Source of the DNA: Lotus japonicus
Lineage: Eukaryota; Streptophyta; Magnoliopsida; Fabales; Fabaceae
Direction of reading: 5' to 3'
NCBI RefSeq assembly: GCF_012489685.1
Contig: NC_080041.1
Location: 97,091,090 to 97,155,089 of the forward strand
Length of the DNA stretch: 64,000 bases
In this document: positions 19,803 through 32,749 of the stretch, in pieces
How the letters are laid out: every line of letters starts with the position of its first letter
Numbering within the stretch: the first letter of the stretch is position 1
The notes under the pieces: generated by a model
What the model saw: the letters and a program-made list of their open reading frames with translations, nothing else
What the model was told of the DNA's origin: nothing
Databases searched by the model: none
Position numbers and translations under genes: made by a program

Positions 19803-20649
19803 AGATGATCTTGTCCTTAGGTACCCACTTTCTGGGTCCTCTTTTGTTAGTTTACCCCAGAGGTTCTGATCACCTTGGGTGTCTCAACATAATATTTTAA
19901 AGGAATATTTGCATGATATTTAGTCATAGAGAAAGATCCCTTTTTTAAGAGGATGTTTAGCAACTTTAGCAGGTACAGGATCAGGCAATATGGTACCAGA
20001 GGGAACAAAGCATTCATACAAGGATTTAGCTTTAGACACAGAAGGCTCATTTCTAATTGGTTTTAGAATAGCCAATGCCATGCATTCCATTTCTGCTTAC
20101 GCCATAGATCATTGAAGCCATTAAGCTTCTATCCACGCTTTTAGCTAGGAATCTTTGAAAAGACTTTTCATACTTAGATTCATTTCTACAATCAGAGGCA
20201 TCACAGGCAACAATTTCTTCTAACTTAGCAATCTGGTTCTTAAGCACAGAGTTAGAATTTACCAAAGCATGATTTTCATTTTTCAAATCAGAAATAATTT
20301 TCTCATGTTCAGAAGGAGTCTTAGAGACAGCAGATAAGTTCTTTTCAACTTTTTATGCTTAGACAATAAAGAGTTATACTTATCCATGATATCAGACAAA
20401 GCATGTTTCAGTTCAGAGGTAGAGAAGGAAGCGAATACCTCATTTTCATCGTCTGAGTTAGGATCTCCTTCTGATTCTGAGTCAGAGTCAACAGCTTCCT
20501 TTGACTCTGCTCCTTTGTCTTTGACAATGGCCATGAGTCCTTGGACTTCACCATCAGAGTCAACATCCTCTGACTCTGATTCATCGAATGTCACCATCAG
20601 ACTCTTCTTGGTCTTGAAGTGCTTCTTTGGCTTCTTGTCTTTCTTCAAC
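19803..20649 (-). pseudogene. gag: gag of copy A, C-terminal part, truncated by B
   Basis: It matches gag from about residue 319 ([14 protein letters not shown]) to the end, with small frameshifts near 19852, 19945, 20063 and 20346. Residues before 319, including the zinc knuckle, are absent here because the LTR of B starts at 20650. The N-terminal 185 or so residues of the same gene are at about 33913-34464. Residues 186-318 are missing altogether. Confidence 0.82.
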
Positions 20650-21861
20650 TGAAGGTATGAAAAACGGTAGAAAGGGGGGGTTTGAATAACGTTTTCAGTA
20701 CAAAACTACACCTTAAAGATTTTAACAAATCTTTTCGAGAACTAAGTGCAAAAGATAGAGATAGAAAAGCACACAAGGATTTTATCCTGGTTCACTTGAT
20801 AAATCACTCAAGCTACTCCAGTCCACCCGTTAAGGTGATTTCTTCCTTCTTAGAATGAAGGCAATCCACTAATCAGGTAAGAGTTACAACTGCACTTGAA
20901 ACCTACAAGTGACTAACAATTACACTGACTTAGCTCACACTAAGATTCACTCTCTTAGTCTTCTCTAGGATCCGATCAACCTTGATCTCCTAAAGGAAAA
21001 TCAAACAACTGTTTGAGGTTGGTGTTTACAAGGGTTTGCTTCTGAATAAGCTGAGTGTAAACTAAATAAATTACAGGATGAAAGAAAGCTTAGAATATTT
21101 TGAATATCTTGCGCGTGTGTTGCTTCTCGTATTTTTTTCGCCGCTTCTTTCAATCTTCAGCCTCTATATATACTCCAAGGATTAGGGTTGAGCGTTGCAT
21201 GGGAAATGCTACCGTTGGAGGGCAGTTCTGGAAAATCCAGCTTCTGCTGTGGCTGAGAACGTTAGGTAGGTCGTCAGGAAGGTACACTTGCTTTTGTACT
21301 TGGATAGCGACTTGACCTTTTAACCTAGGAGACTTCTGATCAGGGGAATACTTCATATTGGAACTTGTGAAGCCGGTTGATCAGAGTCAGAGGGAAAGCA
21401 CAGATCCTCTGACCATTGTATCTTCTGATTCTGAACTCAGAGGGAAGAACATGGCCTTCAGAGTTTCTTGCTTCTGGACTTCAGAGTTTCCACTATTCAG
21501 CTTCTGGATCTTCAGAGTCTTCTACACCATCAGAACATCTGAACCTTCAGTGTTTCTTGGCTATCAGAACTTCTGGATCTTCAGAGCTTCTAGCGACTGA
21601 GTCCTCATCAGAGTTTGTATAGCTTCAGATCTTCTGAAGCTTTTCCACTGTTCATACTGAACATGGTGAATGCGAAAGCGTTGCTTGGGTTACCCTTTAT
21701 ACACAGTGCTTCTGATTTGTGTGAGATTGAGTTGAGGTCAGAGCCTGTAAATAGCACACTCAGAAAAACACGTTAGAGTACCACAATTGTTCATATCAAA
21801 AGGTTAACTTGTAATCATCAAAACATAGAGTTGTACTACTAGATCAAAACTTGATCTTACA
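20650..21861 (-). repeat. 3' LTR of B
   Basis: It runs TGAAGGTATG to CTTACA, 1212 bp, followed by the PPT (AATCTCCCCC on the plus strand). It is nearly identical to the LTR at 31536-32749, with two small indels noticed. Confidence 0.92.
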
Positions 21862-22596
21862 ATCTCCCCCTTTTTGATGATGACAAAACTAAGATTTTTG
21901 ATGAACAATTCTTAAACAATAAACTGAATTCACTCAGAGTTTAGAGATATAAAAAAAACTTATCCTGATGTGAATAGTTTATCTTGCTCATTCTGAATTC
22001 AAGTCACTGCTTGATTCTGAGCTTAGCTCCTGAATCTAACACTTGATGAAAACGTTAGTAAATCTAGATTCTGAGCTAAAACATATAAGAGTTCAGAGTA
22101 AAAGGCTTATGACATAGATGAAAAACGAATAATCAGAGCGCATGAGTGATCAGAGTCATAGACAGGGTATCAGAGTCTTGGGTATCAGAGTCAACTTAGA
22201 ATCACTTCAGAAGAAGTGAAATGTATTCCTTGTATTTGCCCAGTGACACATCTATGGTCATGAAGGTGGAACTCTTAAAATCTCCAAAAGAAAAATAAGT
22301 CACACTAACACATCTTACACATCAAAAACTGGGTTTACTCCCCCTTTTTGTCATAAGCAAAAAGCTTGGGTGTGAAAAACTTAGCTTGAAGTACAAGGTA
22401 CTCCCCTTAGAGAAGGTCTAAGTTTAAGGAAAATGAAAATGATGTAAGAATCAGAGTTAGGCGAAAATAAATAGGAGAGTTAATGCAAGGGATGAACGTT
22501 TACCACCGGTCAAGTGAGTAAATAGAAGGGTCAGTTACCAAGAACTTAACCTCGAGAAACTGTAGGAGCATTAACTTTCAGAGAGAAAGTGAAGCC

Positions 22597-22605
22597 TATA
22601 AAAAA
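22597..22605 (+). promoter_or_regulatory. TATA box of ORF4 in B
   Basis: TATAAAAAAAA lies about 63 bp before the ORF4 ATG at 22660, with the same flanks as in N1 and A. The A run is longer here. Confidence 0.5.
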
Positions 22606-22659
22606 AACGTTGGAGAAAAGGTAAGCTTCACACCTCGAATAATTTTCAGTAAGAAAAAA

Positions 22660-23070
22660 ATGGCATCATACAGAACGACATTAGAAGAGCTCAGAAGGAA
22701 GGCTTTTGAGGAAGATATGTTCCTCAATATTAGGCATCCCGATGGTACAAAGACCATACAAGAGCTGACGAAGACACTGCTGGAAGAAGATCTTGGTCCA
22801 GAGATGGAGAGAGATCTGAAGGAGTTCCTCTGCTTCGTGGAGGAGATTCAGGGGCTTTGCCAGCGGGAGCTGAATCTGCTGGAAGAGAAGGAGACTGTGG
22901 AAAAGAGACTTAAGACGACAGAAGATAGTCTAGAGAGAGAGGAGCTGAGCATCAGACTCGGCAACATAGAGTATACACTGGATCGTCTGGAGAAGGAAAG
23001 AGTGGAGCAGCGCCAAGAATGCAGAAGAATGAGGAAGGATCCCGTTCTAGATATAGGGAATAATGTATGA
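22660..23070 (+). CDS. ORF4 of B: antisense coiled-coil protein with altered C-terminus
   Basis: The frame has 136 codons and is clearly homologous to ORF4 of N1 (about 93% identical by eye through ERVEQRQECRRMRKDP). A short deletion near 23040 (GATCCCGTTCTAG against GATCCTCCATTCTAG in N1) removes the normal PPF stop and extends the protein by a few unrelated residues. The helical, charge-rich central region is unchanged. Its strand, TATA box and downstream AATAAA match the other copies. Function unknown. Confidence 0.72.
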   Translation: MASYRTTLEELRRKAFEEDMFLNIRHPDGTKTIQELTKTLLEEDLGPEMERDLKEFLCFVEEIQGLCQRELNLLEEKETVEKRLKTTEDSLEREELSIRLGNIEYTLDRLEKERVEQRQECRRMRKDPVLDIGNNV

Positions 23071-23268
23071 TGGAAAGAAGTATGATGTAAACATAGAACA
23101 ATTATGAATAAACCAGGTTTTGCAAACATATGTGACACAAATATATATAGATATATGCATATAGAATCACAAACGAACAAATGAAAATAAGTAATTAAAA
23201 AGAATAAACAGAGTTTAACAAAAAGGAAAACAAAGTAAACGAAAGAAGAAAAAGAAGAGATCCTAAGA

Positions 23269-26200
23269 CTAAGGTTTGTCAGTGCGTCGCAGAAGTTCCA
23301 TCATCATTTGCTTCATCTCAATCAGCATGGATTCATGAGTGTCAAGACGTTGTTCCATGAGGTCGAGTCTGGATGAGCTTGTCTGAGTAGAGCTGGAAGG
23401 AACGTTCTGAGCAGCTTGAGGTTCTGGAATGGAAGCAGAAGCAGCAGGAGTAAACATAACTGGTGCAAGTCGCTCGGCCTCAGCCTCAGCTTCAAGACGC
23501 TCTGCCTCAAGTCTGGCTTGTTCAGCCTTAGCTGCTGCTTGACGTGCCAGCTTCTTCTTCTTGTTCTTTCTTTCTCTTGGCTTCTTCAATAGCTTCAAGA
23601 AGCTTGTGTCTCTGTTCTAGTTCGTGAAGAGCCACCCTCCTAGCAAATCTTTGCTTTGCAGCCTCAATGCTCTGACTTCCCTCTGCATGCAGGAGCTGCA
23701 GCATAACGGGAAACTGAGCCACTAGCCAAGTGCTCAATTGTTCCACTCATCAGCCACATTGTCAGCATTCTCACTGAGATCAGTCTGACCGTGCACATTG
23801 CGGAGCCTCAAGGAGGCTTCATGATTGAAAATATTGATGCACTCAGAGAGAGATGTGGGTTGAAGGTGAGTATAGGGAATGATGGAGAGGTTGGGTGCAG
23901 GAGAGGCTGGGTGATTGCTGCTATGAGCTTCAGAGGCACCTTGTGGAGAACCAATGTTAATTATGGGAGCATTGGGTTCAGAGGTTCCACGGTGAGGGTC
24001 TGAAGTTTCAACCAGAGGGTGAGGTGATCTAACCGAGGATTGGTTAGACACTGATTGTTCAGGTTCAGGGTCTGGTTGAATTGGCTCTTGTTGGTCAGGG
24101 GACAGGGTGAGCTTGTTGGACTAAGGGGTCTGCCTCTTGGATAGGATTGGCCAAGATAGGTTCATCTGGGTCAACTAGACGTTCAGGTCTAGGGCCAGGA
24201 TATTGCCTAGGGCTTGGACATGTTAAGGTAATATTCTTCCAAGGCAGAATACCTTCTCTTTCCTAACCTCCATGAATTTTCTAATTGATTCAGAAGTGTT
24301 GGAGGGAGGAGAGTCAATCACATTGATGGGGAAGGATACAGGTGTGAAGGCTGATGAAGAGTCTGTATCCGTGGGTCTGACAGCAGGACGTGCTGATGCT
24401 CTGGGAGCAGAGTGATCAGACGTTCTGGGTTGTGGTTCTGTTTGGTTGGGCTCGGTTTGGTCATGGATGATGGGTTCAGAAGGTAATGGGTCGTATGGAA
24501 TGGTAAGGAGAGAGGTTGGATCTTCTGACCTAGAGGGTTGGTTCTGAAGCAAATTCCAGAGAGGTGCTTCAGTAGGAGAAGGTTGAAAGAGGAAGATCTT
24601 GGGGAATGTGGTGGAGAGGTGGTTTGTGCGGCTGGTTGGGTTTCAGGAATAGGAGTGAAGGGATTTGAAGAGTGTTGGAGTAAGGCAGAAATCGGGAGTG
24701 CATCAAATAAATTCAAATCATCATCAGAGGTAAGTGCAGGCTTACTTGTATGTGCTGATGATCGAGTCACTCTGGCAGGAGCTTCAGTCCTTCTGACCTC
24801 TGCAGCAGCTGGTTCCACCCGAGTAGGCTTCACCACAATTCTGACTTTCTTCTGCTTCTTCTTTGGAGGACCATCCTCACTATCATCACCATCATCATCA
24901 GCAGGCTTGCTCTTCGGTTTCTTGACCAGAGGGACATCAGATTCCTCTGAGGAATCTTCCAGAACCATCTTCCTCTTGGTTTTCTTTGGAGGAGAAGAAT
25001 ACTCTGGAGCTGGTGGAAGTCTGCTGACAAAATCATCAAGGTCAATCTCGAATCCTTGAGCCCTGAGGTCTTCAACATAGCATCTGATGGCTTCAGGATG
25101 GTCTGCTTGAGTCCACAGAGGGTAGTTATTCAGAGGCATTCTTCTTCCTCTGATCTCAGAAGATGTGTCTTCATGAGCAGGAGCAATCTTCTTCTGGATT
25201 AAGCCCATCTTCTTCAAAGAGTTGGCAGTGAAGACGTCACTGACAATTGTGCTCAAGTCCTCTGTGCAACCAGCATTGATCAAATCTTGCACCAAGTTGC
25301 TTTCAATGAGAAAGTCTGAGAGCAGCCTCCCAAAAGGGATATATTTGATGGCTGACTTGATGGAGGCGGTGGTGCGAGACTTCCGGATGCATTCCTTCAA
25401 ATAGGAGAACAGGAAGTAGGGAAGGCAGATCTTCTCCTTGTCTTGAATGAAGAACAGCATCGCCTTCTGGTTGAAGTTGATGTAGTCTGGAGAACTTCCC
25501 TTTGGTCGCTGATTGATGCAGTTGAGCAGGATCTTGTGCCAGATCCTGAGTTTGGGATGAAGGTCCATCACCTTGTAGCTCGTCTTGCCCGGTTTGAAAG
25601 TGGTGTACAGGGCCTTGTTGACTATGTCCTTGGTTCTGGGTTTCAGCTTCGATTCCGTTAGTGAGAACCGATACCCATGAGCAGTTTCTGCACCAAGCAG
25701 ATTCACGAATGACTTCTCCGTGATGATGATCTTCCTACCCAGTATGTAGGAGACTACCTGAGTGTCATCACAATCAGCGTGCTTCCAGAATTCCTTTACT
25801 AGCTTCTCATACACCGGTCCTCGAAGTCGATTGAAGTAGTTTCCCCAACCTTGAGCTTGGACTTCAGGACGAAGATCAAACCCATTAGCAGCCAAGTTGT
25901 CGAGGTTGAATCTCCATTCTGCCAGGACTTGGAGTTCCTCAGGAGGAAATACACAGTGAACGGCACAGCCCCGTTCTGCAATAGGAACAACCTGCTCTTG
26001 AGCTTGAGCTTGTTCTTGTGCTGGGTTCTCAGAGCCTTGTTGACCCGTTGCCAAACCGACTACCATGTGAGGGAACTGAGGTGCATCTGCAGTAGATCTT
26101 CTGGTTTTTCTCACCATTTTGAAGAGGTTGAAGGTTTGAGGTAGAAGATGAAGTTTGAAGGATGAAGAGAGATTGAGAGAGAAATCAAGAAGGAGGCGGT

Positions 26201-26273
26201 TTTGAAAAGCAGAGAGTGCGAGAGTGAAAACCGGAAGTGAGAGAGAACGTGTGTGTATAGTGGGTTTTATCAA
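23269..26273 (-). pseudogene. ORF3 of B, frameshifted
   Basis: The N-terminal 580 or so residues (26273 to about 24590) are open and match N1, including the RGPVYEKLVKEFW domain and the basic clusters PKKTKRK and PPKKKQKK. The rest is broken by small indels near 24590, 24247, 24222, 24101, 23737 and 23549, each seen by comparison with N1. The likely start is again the internal ATG opening MVRKTRRST at about 26117. The breaks are all one or two bases, so sequencing error in a long-read draft cannot be excluded. Confidence 0.82.
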
Positions 26274-26560
26274 ATAACCGTTGTTGATTCAAAAAGCACT
26301 TTAAGATCAACGGTTGAAAATTAAAGATAGACAGTAACAGTAAAATACACAATCACACACAGGAGATAAGCATATCTACACGCAATCATAACAGACTGTC
26401 ACACGGGCACAAGGAACTATGCATCAGAAATTCTGACGCACGTGTTGTTGTCTCAGCTTCAGAGTCAGTACCAGTGGGCACACACACTCTGATTGAGTTA
26501 CCTTCTGGACTAGACATCTTCTGATCAAGAAGTATCATAGTCAGAGGTTCTGATCCATCT

Positions 26561-29500
26561 TCACTCTGGACAAAAGTCCATGCTTAGATTTTTCAGAATA
26601 AAATTAAATCTATCTTCAGCTAAGGGCTTTGTAAAGATATCTGCCCATTGATGGTCAGTATCAACAAACTTCAGAAAAAGTACGCCCTTCTGTACATAAT
26701 CTCTAATAAAATGATACTTTACCTCAATGTGCTTTGCCCTTGAATGCAAGATAGGATTCTTACTCAATGAAATTGCAGCAGTGTTATCACAATAGATTGG
26801 GATATTGCTCTCAAGGATCTGATAATCCTCCAGCTGATGTTTCATCCAGAGCATCTGAGTGCTGCATATTGCTGCTGAGATATATTCTGCCTCTGCAGTT
26901 GATAGTGCAATGGTTGATTGCCTCTTGCTTGCCCATGAGACTAGATTGCTTCCCAGAAATTGACAATTTCCAGAAGTACTTTTTCTCTCTGTTCTATCTC
27001 CAGCATAATCAGCATCACAATAACCTGAAAGCTTATACTCTGATGTTTTCTTATACATCAAGCCAAGGTTAGTGGTGCCTTTCAGATACCTTAGGATCCT
27101 CTTAACGGCAGTTAAGTGGGTTTCCCTTGGATCTGATTGGAAACGAGCACATAAATGAACACTAAATAATATGTCTGGCCTAGATGCAGTTAAGTATAGA
27201 AGTGAACCTATCATGCCACGATAGAGCTTCTGACATACTTTACCACTTATATCTTCTTTTTCCAGAATGCATGTTGGATGCATTGGAGTCTTGGCCACTG
27301 TAGATTCCAGCATATTGAACTTCTTCAGAAGTTCTTTAGTGTACTTGCTCTGATGGATATATGTTCCTTCTGGTGTTTGATTAACTTGTATTCCCAGAAA
27401 GTACTTTAATTCTCCCATCATACTCATCTCAAATTCAGCCTGCATCATCTCAGAAAATTCTTTGCATAGAGATTGATTAGCAGAACCAAATATAATATCA
27501 TCAACATAAATTTGCACAATTAAGATATCATCCTTATAAGTCTTGCAAAAGAGAGTTGTATCTACTTTACCCCTTACAAACTCATTCTCCAGAAGGAATG
27601 AGCTAAGTCTCTCATACCATGCTCTGGGAGCTTGCTTCAGACCGTAGAGTGATTTCTTCAATTTGAACACATGGTCTGGTTTCTTTTCATCTTCAAAACC
27701 TGGGGGTTGATGAACATAGACTTCCTCTGAGATATAACCATTTAGGAAGGCACTCTTTACGTCCATCTGATGTAGAATTATGTTGTGATTTACTGAGAAA
27801 GAGATCAATAGTCTGATTGCCTCCAGTCTAGCTACTGGAGCAAATGTTTCAGTGTAGTCTATTCCTTCCTGCTGGCTGTAGCCTTGAGCAACTAGCCTTG
27901 CCTTGTTTCTGACTACATCTCCTTTCTCATTTAGCTTGTTTCTGAATACCCATTTCGTTCCAATAACATGGACATTCTCAGGCTTCTTCACTAAGCTCCA
28001 AACATCGTTCTTGGAGAATTGATTCAATTCTTCTTCCATGGCCAGAATCCAATCCTTGTCCTGAAGAGCTTCATCTATGGACTTGGGTTCAATTAAGGAC
28101 ACCAATCCTTTCAGACTCAGTAAGGTCTCTTCAGAGGGTCTGAAGGCAGATCTGGTTCTGACTGGTTCATCTTTGTTGCCCAGAATCAATTCCTTAGGAT
28201 GAGCTGCAGTGATTCTGCTCTTCTTCAGAGTTTGTGAGTTAGAGGGACCAGCTTCTTCCTCTGGTTCATCTTCCTCTGGCTCAACTTCCTCTGGAGCTTT
28301 GCCTTTGTCAGAAACATTAATGCTTAAATCTGCAAACTTTTCAACTAGCTTTGACTGGTCAGAGTCAAGCTTATCATCAAATCTAACATGAATAGATTCT
28401 TCAATAGTCTTAGCATCAGTATTATAAAATCTAAAACCTTTAGATCTATCAGAATAACCAAGTAATAGACACTTAGAAGACTTAGCATCAAATTTATGCA
28501 ATCTATCCTTAGTATTGAGAACATAACAAACACAGCCAAAAGGATGAAAATAAGAAATGTTGGGTTTTATGTTCTTCCACAATTCATAAGGAGTCTTATT
28601 CAGAATTGGTCTCACAGAGATTCTATTCTGAATGTAACATGCTGTATTTACTGCCTCTGCCCAAAAGTGCTTAGCCATGCCAGTTTCTTGGAGCATGGTT
28701 CTAGCCATCTCCTGAAGAGTTCTGTTCTTCCTCTCAACAACACCATTTTGTTGAGGAGTTCTGGGACAAGAGAAATCATGTGCAATTCCATAGGAATCAA
28801 ACAGACTCTCAAACTTGTCATTCTCAAACTCTCCACCATGGTCACTTCTGACACGCACAATTCTACAAGCCTTCTCGTTTTGCACTTGAGCAATGAAGGT
28901 AGAGAACACAGCATGAGACTCATCCTTGCGGGTTAGAAACTTTACCCATGTCCAGCGGCTATAGTCATCAACGATAACCATCCCATATCTCTTGCCACCT
29001 ATAGACTCAGTTTTCACTGGTCCAAACAGGTCGATATGCAGAAGTTCTAACGGCCTTGAGGTTGAGACAACATTCTTTGCCTTGAAAGGGACTTTTGTGA
29101 ACTTGCCTTTCTGACATGCTTCACAAAGAGCGTCTGAAGCGAACTTCAGATTGGGTAAGCCCCTGACAAGGTTTAGCTTGCTCAGCTGAGAAATCTTTCT
29201 CATACTGGCATGCCCTAACCGTCTATGCCATACCCACTGCTCTTCATTAACAGACAGAAGACACTTCACATTCTGAGCCTCCAACTCAGATAATCTGATC
29301 TTATAAATGTTGTTCTTCCTCTTGCTGTTAAACAGAACAGAGCCATCGATCTGACTTACAGCCCGGCAGGACTTTTGATTGAATATAACATCATAACCCT
29401 TGTCAGCTAATTGACTTATAGACAATAAGTTATGTGTTAAGCCGTCTACCAATAAAACATTATCAATGCATGGACTACTATCTACACAAATAGTACCAGT

Positions 29501-29665
29501 ACCAATAATTTTACCCTTTTCATTTCCTCCGAAGCCAACTTCGCCTCCAGGCTTAAGTTTCAGCTCTCGGAACATACGCTTTTCTCCCGTCATGTGACGC
29601 GAGCATCCACTGTCCAGATACCATGATTGGTGTTTCAGTGGAGCTATCAAGGATATCTGCAACAT
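26561..29665 (-). CDS. pol: pol of B: protease, integrase, reverse transcriptase, RNase H
   Basis: The frame is intact, 1034 codons from ATG 29665 (MLQIS, then the protease sequence). In N1 the third codon of this stretch is a stop, so the upstream ATG is not shared. Domains: protease [18 protein letters not shown] zinc finger; integrase D-D-E with the normal [12 protein letters not shown] with YVDD; RNase H with YCDADYAG and STAEAEY. It lies in the +1 frame relative to gag, with which it overlaps by 113 bp. No inactivating change was noticed, so B is the best candidate for functional Pol proteins in this window. Confidence 0.94.
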   Translation of the reverse strand: MLQISLIAPLKHQSWYLDSGCSRHMTGEKRMFRELKLKPGGEVGFGGNEKGKIIGTGTICVDSSPCIDNVLLVDGLTHNLLSISQLADKGYDVIFNQKSCRAVSQIDGSVLFNSKRKNNIYKIRLSELEAQNVKCLLSVNEEQWVWHRRLGHASMRKISQLSKLNLVRGLPNLKFASDALCEACQKGKFTKVPFKAKNVVSTSRPLELLHIDLFGPVKTESIGGKRYGMVIVDDYSRWTWVKFLTRKDESHAVFSTFIAQVQNEKACRIVRVRSDHGGEFENDKFESLFDSYGIAHDFSCPRTPQQNGVVERKNRTLQEMARTMLQETGMAKHFWAEAVNTACYIQNRISVRPILNKTPYELWKNIKPNISYFHPFGCVCYVLNTKDRLHKFDAKSSKCLLLGYSDRSKGFRFYNTDAKTIEESIHVRFDDKLDSDQSKLVEKFADLSINVSDKGKAPEEVEPEEDEPEEEAGPSNSQTLKKSRITAAHPKELILGNKDEPVRTRSAFRPSEETLLSLKGLVSLIEPKSIDEALQDKDWILAMEEELNQFSKNDVWSLVKKPENVHVIGTKWVFRNKLNEKGDVVRNKARLVAQGYSQQEGIDYTETFAPVARLEAIRLLISFSVNHNIILHQMDVKSAFLNGYISEEVYVHQPPGFEDEKKPDHVFKLKKSLYGLKQAPRAWYERLSSFLLENEFVRGKVDTTLFCKTYKDDILIVQIYVDDIIFGSANQSLCKEFSEMMQAEFEMSMMGELKYFLGIQVNQTPEGTYIHQSKYTKELLKKFNMLESTVAKTPMHPTCILEKEDISGKVCQKLYRGMIGSLLYLTASRPDILFSVHLCARFQSDPRETHLTAVKRILRYLKGTTNLGLMYKKTSEYKLSGYCDADYAGDRTERKSTSGNCQFLGSNLVSWASKRQSTIALSTAEAEYISAAICSTQMLWMKHQLEDYQILESNIPIYCDNTAAISLSKNPILHSRAKHIEVKYHFIRDYVQKGVLFLKFVDTDHQWADIFTKPLAEDRFNFILKNLSMDFCPE

Positions 29666-31463
29666 AGATAATCTTGTCCTTAGGTACCCACTTTCTGGGT
29701 CCTCTTTTGTTAGTTACCCCAGAGGTTCTGATCACCTTGGGTGTCTCAACATAATATTTTAAAGGAATATTTGCATGATATTTAGTCATAGAGAAAGATC
29801 CCTTTTTAAGAGGGTTTTTTGCAACTTTAGCAGGTACAGGATCAGGCAATATGGTACCAGAGGGAACAAAGCATTCATACAAGGATTTAGCTTTAGACAC
29901 AGAAGGCTCATTTCTAATTGGTTTAGAATAGCCAATGCCATGCATTCCATTTCTGCTTACGCCATAGATCATTGAAGCCATTAAGCTTCTATCTACGCTT
30001 TTAGCAAGGAATCTTTGAAAAGATTTTTCATACTTAGATTCATGCTTACTATCAGAGGCATCGCAGGCAATAACTTCTTCTAACTTAGCAATTTGATTCT
30101 TAAGCACAGAGTTAGAATTAACTAAAGCATGGTTATCATTTTTCAAATCAGATATGATTTTCTCATGTTCAGAAGGAGTTTTAGAAACAGCAGATAAGTT
30201 CTTTTTCAGCTTCTTATGCTTAGACAACAAGGAGTTATACTTATCCATGATATCAGACAAAGCATGTTTCAGTTCAGAGGTAGAGAAGGAAGCAAATACC
30301 TCATTTTCATCGTCTGAGTTAGGATCTCCTTCTGATTCTGAGTCAGAGTCAACAGCTTCCTTTGACTCTGCTTCCTTGTCTTTGACAATTGCCATGAGTC
30401 CTTGGACTTCACCATCAGAGTCAACATCCTCTGACTTTGATTCATCAAATGTCACCATCAGACTCTTCTTGGTCTTGAAGTGCTTCTTTGGCTTCTTGTC
30501 CTTCTTCAATTTTGGACAGTCACTTTTGTAGTGCCCTGATTCTTTGCACTCAAAGCAAGTGACTTCCTTGATTGATGACTTCTTCTGACCTGAGGATTCA
30601 GACTTTCCTCTTGCCTTTCCAGAGCCTTTGAACTTGCTCTGCCTGTGCTTCCAGATGCGGTTGAGTCTCTTGGAGATCAGAGTCAGCTCATCTTCATCAG
30701 AATCTTCTGATGCCTCTTCAGATTCTTCTTCTTCAGCTTGAAGAGCCTTTGACTTCTCAACCTTAGCCTTTTCAGATTTGGATTTCAAGGCTATGGACTT
30801 TTTCCTGAGATCTTGCATCTCTGAGCGCTTCAGCTCATGGCATTTCAAAATGCTGATGAGTTCTTCTAAACTCATATTCTCAACGTCTCTCGTGAGCTCT
30901 ATTGAAGTCACCAAAGGCATCCAACTTTCAGGAAGACACCTGATGACCCTTATGACATGATCTTTTGTTGTGTAGCTCTTGTTGAGAGGACGTATGCCAG
31001 CTACAAGCAGTTGAAATCTGGAGAACATTTCTTCAATGGACTCATTTGGCTCCATGATGAAGGATTCATACTTTTGGATCAAAGACAATGCCTTTGATTC
31101 TTTGACTTTCTTGTTTCCTTCATGAGACATCTTCAGAGAATCAAAAATGCCTTTAGCAAACTCACGATCTGTAATCTTCTGGTACTCCTCATAGGAGATA
31201 GCACTTAGAAGAATTGCTCTTGCTTTGTGATGTTGTGAGTACAGCTTCTTTTGATCTGCAGTCATCTCTGACCTTGGGATCTTCTTGCCATCTGCATCAA
31301 CTGGACGCTCATAGCCATCCACAATAATATCCCAGAGATCTGCATCGAAACCCAGAAAGAAACTTTCCAGTCTATCTTTCCAATATTCGAACCTTTGACC
31401 ATCGAACATAGGAGGCTTTGCGTTGTAACCATCTCTTTGAGTTTCACTGGTGGTGGCAGCCAT
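29553..31463 (-). CDS. gag: gag of B: capsid/nucleocapsid protein, 636 aa
   Basis: The same 636-codon length as gag of N1, with only scattered substitutions. It carries the capsid-type N-terminal region, one CCHC zinc knuckle [14 protein letters not shown] and the acidic, Ser-rich and coiled-coil C-terminal part. The ATG lies 73 bp from the LTR, just after the PBS. The C-terminal codons overlap pol in a different frame. Confidence 0.94.
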   Translation of the reverse strand: MAATTSETQRDGYNAKPPMFDGQRFEYWKDRLESFFLGFDADLWDIIVDGYERPVDADGKKIPRSEMTADQKKLYSQHHKARAILLSAISYEEYQKITDREFAKGIFDSLKMSHEGNKKVKESKALSLIQKYESFIMEPNESIEEMFSRFQLLVAGIRPLNKSYTTKDHVIRVIRCLPESWMPLVTSIELTRDVENMSLEELISILKCHELKRSEMQDLRKKSIALKSKSEKAKVEKSKALQAEEEESEEASEDSDEDELTLISKRLNRIWKHRQSKFKGSGKARGKSESSGQKKSSIKEVTCFECKESGHYKSDCPKLKKDKKPKKHFKTKKSLMVTFDESKSEDVDSDGEVQGLMAIVKDKEAESKEAVDSDSESEGDPNSDDENEVFASFSTSELKHALSDIMDKYNSLLSKHKKLKKNLSAVSKTPSEHEKIISDLKNDNHALVNSNSVLKNQIAKLEEVIACDASDSKHESKYEKSFQRFLAKSVDRSLMASMIYGVSRNGMHGIGYSKPIRNEPSVSKAKSLYECFVPSGTILPDPVPAKVAKNPLKKGSFSMTKYHANIPLKYYVETPKVIRTSGVTNKRGPRKWVPKDKIIYVADILDSSTETPIMVSGQWMLASHDGRKAYVPRAET

Positions 31464-31521
31464 TGTTTTTCACACCGGCCCGGATCACTGAACACTGTTA
31501 GGTGTGGTAATCAGAACTTGC

Positions 31522-31533
31522 GCTCTGATACCA
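31522..31533 (-). promoter_or_regulatory. Primer binding site of B
   Basis: The minus strand reads TGGTATCAGAGC (initiator tRNA-Met), two bases from the LTR at 31536. Confidence 0.92.
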
Positions 31534-31535
31534 AT

Positions 31536-32749
31536 TGAAGGTATGAAAAACGGTAGAAAGGGGGGGTTTGAATAACGTTTTCAGTACAAAACTACCACCT
31601 TAAAGATTTTAACAAATCTTTTCGAGAACTAAGTGCAAAAGATAGAGATAGAAAAGCACACAAGGATTTTATCCTGGTTCACTTGATAAATCACTCAAGC
31701 TACTCCAGTCCACCCGTTAAGGTGATTTCTTCCTTCTTAGAATGAAGGCAATCCACTAATCAGGTAAGAGTTACAACTGCACTTGAAACCTACAAGTGAC
31801 TAACAATTACACTGACTTAGCTCACACTAAGATTCACTCTCTTAGTCTTCTCTAGGATCCGATCAACCTTGATCTCCTAAAGGAAAATCAAACAACTGTT
31901 TGAGGTTGGTGTTTACAAGGGTTTGCTTCTGAATAAGCTGAGTGTAAACTAAATAAATTACAGGATGAAAGAAAGCTTAGAATATTTTGAATATCTTGCG
32001 CGTGTGTTGCTTCTCGTATTTTTCTTCGCCGCTTCTTTCAATCTTCAGCCTCTATATATACTCCAAGGATTAGGGTTGAGCGTTGCATGGGAAATGCTAC
32101 CGTTGGAGGGCAGTTCTGGAAAATCCAGCTTCTGCTGTGGCTGAGAACGTTAGGTAGGTCGTCAGGAAGGTACACTTGCTTTTGTACTTGGATAGCGACT
32201 TGACCTTTTAACCTAGGAGACTTCTGATCAGGGGAATACTTCATATTGGAACTTGTGAAGCCGGTTGATCAGAGTCAGAGGGAAAGCACAGATCCTCTGA
32301 CCATTGTATCTTCTGATTCTGAACTCAGAGGGAAGAACATGGCCTTCAGAGTTTCTTGCTTCTGGACTTCAGAGTTTCCACTATTCAGCTTCTGGATCTT
32401 CAGAGTCTTCTACACCATCAGAACATCTGAACCTTCAGTGTTTCTTGGCTATCAGAACTTCTGGATCTTCAGAGCTTCTAGCGACTGAGTCCTCATCAGA
32501 GTTTGTATAGCTTCAGATCTTCTGAAGCTTTTCCACTGTTCATACTGAACATGGTGAATGCGAAAGCGTTGCTTGGGTTACCCTTTATACACAGTGCTTC
32601 TGATTTGTGTGAGATTGAGTTGAGGTCAGAGCCTGTAAATAGCACACTCAGAAAAACACGTTAGAGTACCACAATTGTTCATATCAAAAGGTTAACTTGT
32701 AATCATCAAAACATAGAGTTGTACTACTAGATCAAAACTTGATCTTACA
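31536..32749 (-). repeat. Shared LTR of B: 5' LTR of B and 3' LTR of the truncated tandem unit
   Basis: It is 1214 bp. On its left side lies a PBS, as for a 5' LTR. On its right side lies a polypurine tract, as for a 3' LTR. The same LTR therefore serves two internal regions, which is typical of a tandem element formed by recombination between LTRs. Confidence 0.92.

Larger units (their letters stand above)
14455..20649 (-). mobile_element. Sirevirus copy A, central part
   Basis: This continues copy A after N1: target duplication and remaining ORF3 (to 16130), pol (16418-19802) and the C-terminal part of gag (to 20649). Several single-base indels break the frames, clustered around the N gap. 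At 20649 gag stops inside the Lys-rich stretch after the zinc knuckle, exactly where the LTR of B begins. The missing N-terminal gag, PBS and 5' LTR of A are found again at about 33913-35757. Confidence 0.88.
20650..32749 (-). mobile_element. B: second full-length Sirevirus copy, 12.1 kb, inserted in gag of copy A
   Basis: Minus-strand element with LTRs 20650-21861 and 31536-32749. They differ by two obvious one- or two-base length changes (near 20709 and 21135). gag and pol are open; ORF3 has several frameshifts and ORF4 a changed C-terminus. The left flank is gag of A (TTCTTCAAC). The right side does not return to gag of A but passes directly into a second polypurine tract and ORF4 of the same subtype, so no right target duplication can be found. 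Its LTRs carry markers (for example CTCGTATTTTT) that separate B from N1. Confidence 0.9.
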
